The notes under the pieces are model-generated. The model searched no databases and was not told the DNA's origin. It saw nothing but the letters and a program-made list of their open reading frames with translations. 64,000 nucleotides of DNA, from contig NZ_CP108484.1 of the NCBI RefSeq assembly GCF_036226505.1, positions 8,699,212 to 8,763,211 on the forward strand. Direction: 5' to 3'. Shown here piece after piece: positions 53,891 through 61,187 of the stretch. The position numbers and the translations under genes were made by a program. Numbering within the stretch: the first letter of the stretch is position 1; every line of letters begins with the position of its first letter. This DNA comes from Kitasatospora sp. NBC_01246 (GTDB lineage: Bacteria > Actinomycetota > Actinomycetes > Streptomycetales > Streptomycetaceae).

Positions 53891-54086
53891 ACACGATCAC
53901 CTGCTCCTCGCCGCCGGGGGCCGGCCTCCACGGTCTCCGCCGGCTCCTTGTGTGGGCGCCGGACGTTGGCGTGGCGCTCCCGCGCACGAGGTCGGCGGGC
54001 GGCGGTTCGGGAAGTTCGCGGTGCGAGGCACCCCCACCCGCGGGCGCCGGGACCAGGGTGTTCGCCCGGGCCGGCAGGACGGCCAC
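53784..54086 (-). pseudogene. helicase-associated (HA) domain gene fragment, left copy
   Basis: Only the C-terminal HA motif is intact: VSHLALGTWLNTQKSRRAKL then SAGRLAQLAEHGMEWA-stop. Upstream residues are degraded and in changing frames. It is homologous to the end of the better preserved copy at 55345-55956. Confidence 0.65.
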
Positions 54087-54129
54087 GGCGAGCGTGGCGG
54101 CACGACGCCACCCGGGACGAAGTGATCAT

Positions 54130-54562
54130 GTGTTACGACGGCCTGCCCCCGCCGCCCCGGGCGGCAAGGTCACCCGCGGCGGCGCGCCCCGAGCGCTTCG
54201 TTGACCATCACGCACCGGGCGCGACGAGCCTTCCGGGTCACCTGGCTCGAACGAGCCAATGCCGCCGCCGTGCTACTGGGCGACGCCGAGCCCACCTTCG
54301 CCCCGGCGACCTGACGGACCCGCCGTCGCCCGCCGGGCTTCTCCACCTTCCTCAACGGAGCCGACAGGGGTGGGGCGCGGGCCCCGCCGCGGCGATCGGG
54401 CGGTGCGGACACGGGGACGTGCCCGGTGTTCTGACATGACTTCAGAAATAGTTCTGAGGTACCTGCAACCTCCGGGGGCTCCGCACGTCTATGAGGTTGA
54501 GACGGTCGGGAAGTCCGGGTGTCTCATCCGAACCACATCTGCAGGGACCCATGGGGGGAACC
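54130..54562. other. upstream region of the lectin gene, with a gene scrap
   Basis: A plus frame at 54199-54315 reads RARRAFRVTWLERANAAAVL then LGDAEPTFAPAT-stop and may be a scrap of unknown origin. The last 120 bp before ATG 54563 are less GC-rich, contain cagaaatagttctg (an inverted repeat near 54436-54450) and probably hold the lectin promoter. Confidence 0.4.
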
Positions 54563-55111
54563 ATGAACGACCACTTCACCACCACGCGCCGCCTGGGCTC
54601 CGCCGCCGCCGCGGTCGCCCTCGGGCTGGGGGCCGGGCTGCTGGCCGCCGCGCCCGCTTCGGCCTCGGCCTCGGGGATGTCCTACGTCCCGCTGTCGGCC
54701 GACTCCACCGTGGCGTTCCAGAACGCGGCGACCGGCAAGTGCCTGGGGGCGGCGGACTTCCGTACCGATGACGGCGCGCCGGTGCGTCAGTCGGCCTGGT
54801 GCGGTGACACCGCCCAGCAGTGGCGGGTCAGTGACGGCTTCGTCGTCAACGTGTACAGCGGCAAGTGCCTGGAGGTGCCGGGCTGGAGCACCGCCCAGGG
54901 GACCGCGGTCGTCCAGTGGACCTGCAACGGCGGTGCCAACCAGCGCTGGGGGAAGGTCAACGTCGACGGCGCCACGATGGCCGTCATCAACTTCAACAGC
55001 GGCCTCGTCCTCGATGTCGCCGGCGGCGACCCGAGCGACACGGCTCCGGTGGTCCAGTGGTCCTCGGGGGGTTCGGCGAACCAGCGGTGGACCCTCAACC
55101 CGGTCGGCTGA
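54563..55111 (+). CDS. secreted ricin-B-type lectin (RICIN/QxW domain protein)
   Basis: ATG 54563 with GGGGGGAA upstream gives 182 residues. A signal peptide (RRLGSAAAAVALGLGAGLLA then AAPASASA) precedes a single beta-trefoil of three QxW repeats: QQWRVS, QRWGKV and QRWTLN, each with a preceding Cys-x-x strand (GKCLGAADF, GKCLEVPGW). Such domains bind galactose- or xylan-type sugars. No catalytic domain is attached, so it would act as a free extracellular lectin. It sits alone between repeats R2 and R3. Confidence 0.9.
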   Translation: MNDHFTTTRRLGSAAAAVALGLGAGLLAAAPASASASGMSYVPLSADSTVAFQNAATGKCLGAADFRTDDGAPVRQSAWCGDTAQQWRVSDGFVVNVYSGKCLEVPGWSTAQGTAVVQWTCNGGANQRWGKVNVDGATMAVINFNSGLVLDVAGGDPSDTAPVVQWSSGGSANQRWTLNPVG

Positions 55112-55128
55112 TCCGCCCTCGGTCCCCA

Positions 55129-55385
55129 GTGTGAGTTCCTGCCGCTGCGCCGGGGCTTGAATGGCCCCTGACCGGCGCATCTCGTGAGTCCGGCGGGAAT
55201 CGTCTGGTTCGTCCGCTGAGGCGCGTCGAGCCGGTGTTCCCGGTCGGGCCTCCGTCTACGAGGGAGGCCCGACCGGCCCTGACCTGCCGACCTCGTCGGT
55301 GTACGGGAATCACGTGAGTGTCCCGGGAATCCCACCGCCGCCCGCTACGCCCACTCGACGCCGTGTTCGGCGAGTTGGGCGAGCT
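55129..55385. repeat. repeat R3: 3' end of an HA gene plus terminator flank
   Basis: The third copy continues into the preserved HA gene (55345 on). Its hairpin is at 55242-55274 (ggtcgggcctcc, tctacg, ggaggcccgacc). R2 and R3 share the tgtgagttcctgc block that R1 lacks on its left side. Confidence 0.75.
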
Positions 55386-55956
55386 GGCCCGGGGTGAGCT
55401 TGGCCCGGCGGGCTTTCTGGGTGTTGAGCCAGGTGCCCAGGGCGAAGTGCGACACGACCGCCTGCTCCTCACCGTCGGGGCCGGCCTCCATGGCCTCTAC
55501 TGGCTCCTTGTGCGGACGGGGGACCCGGGGATGCCGCTCCCGCTCCACGAACTGGGCGATCGCCGCCAGGCCCTGGGCGAACCGGTCGCCGCGGGACACG
55601 GTCGGCTTCGCCTCGGCCGCGGCCTTCGCAGCCACCAACTCCTGGTCCTCCTCGATCCCGATCGCCGCCAGCAGGCCCCGCTGATCGGCCTCCAGGCCCG
55701 GCCAGCCGGCCCGCTGCGCCCGTACCCAGCGGCCGAGCTGCTCACCCTCGAACACCGTGTCCACCGGCAGCCGCGCCCAGTCGACGCGGCCGTCGGAGTC
55801 GAGCCACCACAGCCGGGCGACCGCGTAGGTGCGCTGCCAGGTGACCGGCCACACCGGGCACCAGAACGGGTCGATCTCCTCCAGCGCCCGCCGCCATGTC
55901 CAGCCGGTGGCTGCTGACCTGTCCTGCTGGTCCGGTGGCCCCCGCCCGAGGGCCAA
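55345..55956 (-). pseudogene. C-terminal part of a helicase-associated (HA) domain protein
   Basis: About 200 residues of HA-type repeats: FWCPVWPVTWQRTYAVARLW, WLRWDSDG-like (WWLDSDGRVDWARLPVDTVF), FAQGLAAIAQFVERERHPRV, LGTWLNTQKARRAKLTPGQL, AQLAEHGVEWA-stop. HA domains occur in tandem at the C-terminus of large actinobacterial helicase-like proteins of 700-900 residues. The helicase core is missing here, so this is a truncated gene or an unusual free HA protein. ATG 55956 is the first available start but not clearly real. The HNH gene ends 51 bp upstream. Confidence 0.65.
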
Positions 55957-56007
55957 GCCGGTACCACCAGTGCTACCGCCGTGTGCCCAGGCAGCCGGTT
56001 CGGCGCC

Positions 56008-56847
56008 TCAGTCCAATAGGGAGAAGTCGAGGCGGATCAAGATGTCCTCAAGATCGATGGCCTCGTCAGCACAGAACCCCCGCAGCTCGTCCCAGTACTC
56101 CGACACGTCATCGAGCTGGCCCCCGCGCAGGCTGATCACGGCGGGATCCCCGTCCTCCGGCACCCACAACTCCGCGACGTCGGCCCGCTTCAACTCGTCG
56201 CAGACGCTGACCAGCTCGTGCTGCCTGATCTGCAACCGCCGCATGACGAGCTGGAAGTCGGGGGGCTCCTCCAACCCGGCGACCAAGGCCAGGACCTGAC
56301 GTGCCGGCAGGGTCAGCGTGCCCACAGCCGTCGCGAGGCGGTTGAACGCGCTGATGCTCTGTGCTTCCTCTTCTGGGGTCAGCCCCAGGTTCTCCCAGTC
56401 GTGAAAGCGGCGCAGGGTGGTTGCGTAGGCGACCGTGTTGTCCTTGGTGACGTCGCGGTATGCCGCCTCCATCTGCTGCACGCTGTGGCGGTAGGGGGCT
56501 TCGTGGCGCTCCTTCATGCCCCGGAGGAACTCCGAAGTGAACTCGCCGCGCGAGGACTTGTCGTCGATGTTCTTGGCGTGGTTCTTGCAGAGCAAGATCA
56601 GGTTGTTGTGGGCCCGGAGGTCATCGAGGTCCTTGCCATCCCAGTCCTCGTGCCGAGCGCTTGTAGGCTCGGCGCCGATGATGTGGGCGATCTCGCCGAT
56701 CCAACCGTTCTCGGCGGTGACGAGCCGTACCTTGCAGTCCTCCCACGCGCACTCGTTGCCGCTGAACACGAGCAGCTGGCGTACGACCTGGTCGTGGGGG
56801 TCCCGCCGATTCCGCGCTGTGCCGTCCTTCCTCAACCGACCCGCCAT
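56008..56847 (-). CDS. HNH endonuclease with helical C-terminal domain
   Basis: ATG 56847 gives 279 residues. The HNH core has a CxxxxC pair (C33 and C38 in GNECAWEDC), the catalytic stretch IGEIAHIIGAE (H55), and NNLILLCKNHAKNID (N81/N82, C87, H90). The remaining 180 residues are mainly helical with acidic stretches (RRFHDWENLGLTPEEEAQSI, YWDELRGFCADEAIDLEDIL). It is not a phage terminase-linked HNH. Stand-alone HNH proteins with helical sensor-like tails are frequent in defence loci. It is divergent from the small ORF at 56917 and close to HA and HEPN genes. Confidence 0.85.
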   Translation of the reverse strand: MAGRLRKDGTARNRRDPHDQVVRQLLVFSGNECAWEDCKVRLVTAENGWIGEIAHIIGAEPTSARHEDWDGKDLDDLRAHNNLILLCKNHAKNIDDKSSRGEFTSEFLRGMKERHEAPYRHSVQQMEAAYRDVTKDNTVAYATTLRRFHDWENLGLTPEEEAQSISAFNRLATAVGTLTLPARQVLALVAGLEEPPDFQLVMRRLQIRQHELVSVCDELKRADVAELWVPEDGDPAVISLRGGQLDDVSEYWDELRGFCADEAIDLEDILIRLDFSLLD

Positions 56848-56916
56848 CACATGCCGCCTTCCTTGCCAATCCGCCTCTATGACGGGACATCAGCCTAGAG
56901 GGAGAAGCGGACCCCT

Positions 56917-57087
56917 ATGGCGACGGCCCCGTCCCGCCCGCCGCTGCCCTCCCAGCACGGGGAGATGAGCGACGAAGCCGTCATCGCCCGAGTCCTCGAC
57001 GACCCGCGACTGGCCGCGAAGACCGCGAAGGCGTTGCGCTTGCGGAGGCAGCAAGCAGCGCGGGCCGATCAGCCGCCTGCTCCCTGA
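56917..57087 (+). CDS. small hypothetical protein divergent from the HNH gene
   Basis: ATG 56917 with GGAGAAG about 10 nt upstream opens 56 codons (MATAPSRPPLPSQHGEMSDE then AVIARVLDDPRLAAKTAKAL, RLRRQQAARAD). It has a plausible helical C-terminus and good codon bias. Function is unknown. The 69-bp gap to the HNH start would contain both promoters. Confidence 0.5.
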   Translation: MATAPSRPPLPSQHGEMSDEAVIARVLDDPRLAAKTAKALRLRRQQAARADQPPAP

Positions 57088-58285
57088 ACCGCGCCCCCGC
57101 CTGCCCGGCCCACCTGCTGCCTGGCTGCCGGTTGCTGCCGGAGGCGGGTGGTGAGGTGGTTGCGGGACCGGCTGTTGGTGACGAAACTCCCGCCTGCCCG
57201 TCCCGACTGGAGTGGGCCGCCGTGGCGGCCGGCCGAGGTTGACCTGTTCCGGCAGGTGCCGCACGGCGCGCCGTTGGGCGATCAAGTCCGCGATGGACGT
57301 GGACGGGGGCTGCTACCTGCAGTGATGGTGCTCTGGTTTGGGTGGGGGTGGTCCACCCGTCCGGCTGGGTCTGGCCTGCTGACCGGTGCCGGGGTGGACT
57401 GCCCCGCCGGGCGTTGCCGCTCGGGTAGTCCACCCCGGCATGCCGGTCGCCTGCCCGGCCCGTCTGGTCGCCTGTCCGGCGCCCTTGCTTGCCGTCCCGG
57501 CCGCCCTTGGCTGCCTGGGCTGTCCTGTCCCCCGGATGTCTGTCGTTCGGGGTGCTGGGGGTTTCGTGACGGGCCGCTCTGCTCCGCCCTCGGCTGGGTT
57601 CCGGTTCGGGTCCCGGTGTGTGACCTTGTCGGATTTCTGGCGCGGGTAGGGCCTTCTGGTAGACCAATCTGGGCGTGCGGCCGACCCCTGTCAGGCGGTC
57701 TGGCGGCACTCCGGGGTATGCCGGGTTCGGCGACGGCGTGTGGTCACCGCCCCGGCCGGCCGGGGTTCGGCGGGCGGTCTGGGGACCGGGGCCGCTGTGG
57801 GGTGCTCCGGCGAATTGACGGCGCCTCGGAAATGCCGCCGGTTTTCGGCTCTGGCTTTCCTCTCGTATTCAGCCGGAATTTCGTTGCTCGGGCTGCTTTG
57901 GCGGGTGGTTAATTCATGCGGGAGTTCGCCGGGAGTTCGGGGGCGGGGAGCGGTGTGGTTCGGGCGGCGGCCGTGCCCGGCTCGCAGCCATCCCCGGCGC
58001 GGGGGCGGCGGAGGTCGCCGTTCGGGGCGCGCGGCCGTTCCGGGTGGCTGGTGGTCCGGCTGCTCCCCGTGCTGCCCCTCTGGGGCCAGAGGGTGAAGCT
58101 GGGCGAGCACCCGCGCGAGCGGGGGTCTCCTGTCCGGCGTGCAGACCGGCGTCGCGGGGCTGCTCCGTGCCGCTCGGGCGGAGGTCAGGCGGTCGCCGAC
58201 TGCGGCTTCGTCAAGCGCGGCCGCGGGATACCGAAGACGAGAATTCCGTGTCGCGCCCCCGTCCTCCCGCCATAGGGTCCAGCCC
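57088..58285. other. about 1.2 kb without a supported gene
   Basis: Open frames exist in all phases but none has normal codon bias, a ribosome site or a recognisable family. Base composition is uneven, with a less GC-rich patch at 57800-57910 (aattgacggc, tttcggctct). It may be remains of plasmid DNA. The last 100 bp should hold the promoter of the HEPN gene. Confidence 0.5.
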
Positions 58286-59206
58286 ATGCACTCTGACCAA
58301 CTCCAGCTCTCATCCCAGCGGTGGATGACGGCCGCACTGACGGCGTTTGCGCAGGGACCGGAGTCGCATGACTTCGCCGTTCACCATGCTGGGATCGCCG
58401 CTGAGCACATGCTCAAGGCCTACCTGGCCTCGCTCCACCCGGCGCTGATCGCCGAGCGGGACTTTGACTCGCTTCTCCATGCCACCGGTCATGGCACGCA
58501 CGCGTCTGTCCCCGCCAGCCGGGCGAAGACCATCGGACTGGTCGACGCTCACGACCGGGTGCACAAGATCCTCCGCACCCAAATGCCGGTCGCCAAGCAG
58601 GCGCTCGGACCCGTCGCGAACGCACGCAACGGAGTTGCCCACAGTGGTGTCTATGACGTTGCCGAGGTGCAGTTGGTTTTCACCACATGCCTTCGGCTGA
58701 TCGACCCGCTGCTTACCGAGCTAAAGATAGATGCGGATCGCTACTGGGGCAGCTACCGGCCGCTGCACGACCGGCTGATCGAGGAGCGCGTCGAAGCCAC
58801 CCGTATCCGCCTGGAAGGCAGGCTGGCCAGAGCAAGGGCCGCCTTCGAGGAACGCTACGGGCACCTGAATGAGAGGGAGCGAGCACTCGTACTGGCTGCG
58901 GTCACGCAGCAGGGCACGACGCTCGCCAATGAGCACAGCGTGCTCAGGACCTGCCCTGCCTGCAGCTCGGATGGCTGGTTGACGGGCGACCTCAACCTCG
59001 GCTCCCTCCGCGGTGTGGCCGGGCCCAAGGCCGTCGTCGTCTTCATCTCGCCTTACATCTTCGACTGCTCCGCCTGCGGCCTTGAACTCGTCGACGAAGA
59101 GCTTTACGAGCTGGGCGACGACTTCACCGACGAGGTCGTTCTCGACGATCCGCCGGAAGACTTCACCTGGGACCCGATCGAATGGCTCTACCTGGAGGAC
59201 GTGTGA
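58286..59206 (+). CDS. HEPN-domain protein with C-terminal zinc ribbon
   Basis: ATG 58286 gives 306 residues. The N-terminal about 140 residues form an all-helical HEPN-like domain ending in the R-N-x3-H motif ARNGVAHSG (R114, H119), the catalytic signature of HEPN RNases. A central helix (VEATRIRLEGRLARARAAFE) follows. The C-terminal part has two CxxC knuckles, CPAC (223-226) and CSAC (261-264), and an acidic tail. HEPN proteins act as toxins or effectors that cleave RNA. No MNT-type antitoxin gene is adjacent. It was missed by start choice upstream because the frame is open to 58139. Confidence 0.72.
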   Translation: MHSDQLQLSSQRWMTAALTAFAQGPESHDFAVHHAGIAAEHMLKAYLASLHPALIAERDFDSLLHATGHGTHASVPASRAKTIGLVDAHDRVHKILRTQMPVAKQALGPVANARNGVAHSGVYDVAEVQLVFTTCLRLIDPLLTELKIDADRYWGSYRPLHDRLIEERVEATRIRLEGRLARARAAFEERYGHLNERERALVLAAVTQQGTTLANEHSVLRTCPACSSDGWLTGDLNLGSLRGVAGPKAVVVFISPYIFDCSACGLELVDEELYELGDDFTDEVVLDDPPEDFTWDPIEWLYLEDV

Positions 59207-60683
59207 CCGGCTGACCCAAGGCCGAGACGAGCGCCGACCCCTGGCCGGCCGCTCCTGGCTGCCGTCGCCTCCGGCCGCCGTGCCCCGGTCCCGCCGCCGT
59301 CCCCGGCGGCCGCGTCTGTTCGGGGTGGTGGTGGCCGGGCTGCTCCCCACCGCCGAGTGCGTTCGGCCTGTCTGCCGCTCCGGCTCCGGCCCCCGGCCGC
59401 TGCTCCCGGCCCCCGGGCGGCTGCGCCTGGTCGTCGTGCTGCTCCCGGGGTCCGGGAGCGGGTAGCGCACCTGCGGGCTTTCTCGTGGTGGTGGCTCGGC
59501 GCACTGATGGCGGGTGCGACACGGTGTTGCGTCAGGGGTGCGACACGGGGCCGTGTTACGGGTCTGACCAGCTGTTATGTGACCGCTTCCGGGGGCGGGG
59601 AGGAGTAGCGGTCCTGCCGTGCCTGGCGGTCGCTGCCGGGCCCCGGCTCCCGGCCCGGCGCCGGTTTGCTGCGCCTGGCCGCCGCTGCCTGGCGGCCGCT
59701 GCCGGGGTCGCGTGGCGGGTACGGGGCGACGATTTGTACGGCACGCGCAGGAGCTGCTGGTGGTCCTGGTCCGCGCCGCGGATGGTGAGCTGGTGTTCGA
59801 CGGCGAGCACATGCTGACCACCTCGACCCGGGCGGTCGACGGGGCGATCAGGGACGTCCTGTATGAGCCGCTGCCGGCCCGGTGCCGCTGCGTCTGGTCG
59901 TCGCTTGCGGGTCCGGTGTTGCTGTGTCCGGCTCGTCGGCGGTCGGAGCTGATGGCTGGGTGATTGCGCGGCAATCACCCAGCGGCGGAGGCCTGACGGC
60001 CCTCGCCGGGCACCGGCAGCGGCCCTCACGCAGGCCGTCCCGGCCCGCCCGGCCCGCTGTGCCTTGCCGTCCTGGTCGCCGCTCGCCGGTGGTCGGCCCC
60101 CCTGCCGGGGCCCGCTGCGGCTGTGCCTGGTGCGGTTGCGTCGGCTGGTCCGCCCCGGCCTTCTGCTGGTGGTGTTCGGTGGCCTGGTGGCGGGTGCAAC
60201 GTGGTGTTGCGTCGGGGTGTGACGCGGGGCTGTGTTTCGGGTCTGACCAGGGTTTATGTGGCCGTCGGCGGGGGCGGGCGTGTTGCGCCGCTGTGTTGCA
60301 TCGATCGTGCCGGTCCGCCGGGGCTCGGCTGCTCCCTGCCCGGCCCGCTGGCCCGCTGGCCCGCTGGCCCGCTGGCCCGCCGGCCGCCGCCATGCCCCGC
60401 CCGTTGCTGCGCCGTGCCGGTGTCGAGCGGCTGCTCCTGGTCGCCGTTCCCGGGCCGGTCCCCGCCCGCCGCCAGCCCCCTGCCGGGCCCGCGCTGTTCC
60501 CGTCTCGCCCTGGGCGCCGTCGCCGCGGCTGCTCCCGTCGTGGCGACCTGCTGTCTTCGCTTGCCCGGGTGTGGGGTGGGACCTGCGGGCCCTGCGCGCC
60601 GGGGGGCAGCGGCGTTCGGAGGGCTCCCGGCGGGGGTGAGGCGGGCCGACCCGGGTGTCGTGTTCGTGTCCGTCTTGGTGGGC
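59207..60683. other. region with long direct repeats and a hairpin, no intact gene
   Basis: The block at 59517-59600 (ggtgcgacacgg.., gggtctgaccag) recurs at 60188-60275 with about 80 percent identity, in direct orientation about 672 bp apart. Between them a plus frame, LLVVLVRAADGELVFDGEHM then LTTSTRAVDGAIRDVLYEPL (about 59745-59880), looks like a coding scrap. Codon bias elsewhere is poor. Such repeats may belong to a replication or transfer region. Confidence 0.5.
59955..59983. terminator. perfect 13-bp hairpin with a 3-nt loop
   Basis: gctgggtgattgc (59955-59967), loop gcg, gcaatcacccagc (59971-59983). It is an unusually perfect palindrome in a gene-poor stretch. It could be a terminator, an operator or a replication/telomere-type structure. 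Confidence 0.6.
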
Positions 60684-61187
60684 ATGGTGGTGGGCATGGC
60701 GACTCGGGCACACACGGACGGGGTACGGCTGGCCGGGCAGGCCGCAGAGGTCAGACGCGAGATCGGCAACGACTGGTGGATTCCGCTGGTACGCCGTCTG
60801 TCGCGCGGGCGCTGGCGCGTGAATCGGAGCCGGCCGGTTGTCCGGGACCTGGGCTCGCCCTGGCAGGACACGGTGGCCTCGGAACGGACCGGGTGGCGCA
60901 CGCGCGCGGCCTGGCTGCACGGCGAGCACATCTTCGCGGTCGACTACCGGGTCTGCCGACGCTGCCGGATCGGGTGGGTGGAAAGCCCTGCCACCTTCGA
61001 ACCGTACCGCCGCTGCGGCCTGGCCACATCGGGCCTCATCGCGCTGCGCGCCGATCACCCCGGCCTGACCTGGCACACCCTCGGCGGGCACTTCCCGGTG
61101 TCCCGGCCCTTCTGGGAGAGCGTCGGCAGCGGCGTTCCCGGCGGCTATGAGCAAGGACCCCTCTGCCCACACGTTGATCGAGGCTAG
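60684..61187 (+). CDS. plasmid-type hypothetical protein, possibly GNAT-like
   Basis: ATG 60684 (or 60696) gives about 167 residues. RAHTDGVRLAGQAAEVRREI and NDWWIPLVRRLSRGRWRVNR are followed by a CRRCRIGWVESP motif and YRRCGLATSGLIALRADHPG then LTWHTLGGHFPVSRPFWESV. The last part resembles the acetyl-CoA loop and C-terminal strand of GNAT acetyltransferases (RRxGLAxxxLxALR, RPFWExxG). Similar small proteins are common on Streptomyces linear and conjugative plasmids. Function is unproven. It is the last recognisable gene of the window. Confidence 0.6.
   Translation: MVVGMATRAHTDGVRLAGQAAEVRREIGNDWWIPLVRRLSRGRWRVNRSRPVVRDLGSPWQDTVASERTGWRTRAAWLHGEHIFAVDYRVCRRCRIGWVESPATFEPYRRCGLATSGLIALRADHPGLTWHTLGGHFPVSRPFWESVGSGVPGGYEQGPLCPHVDRG

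Noticed and set aside
57148..57912. 254-codon frame in the gap before the HEPN gene
   Set aside because: Cys/Trp/Gly-rich composition, no ribosome site, no family and reversed codon-position bias.
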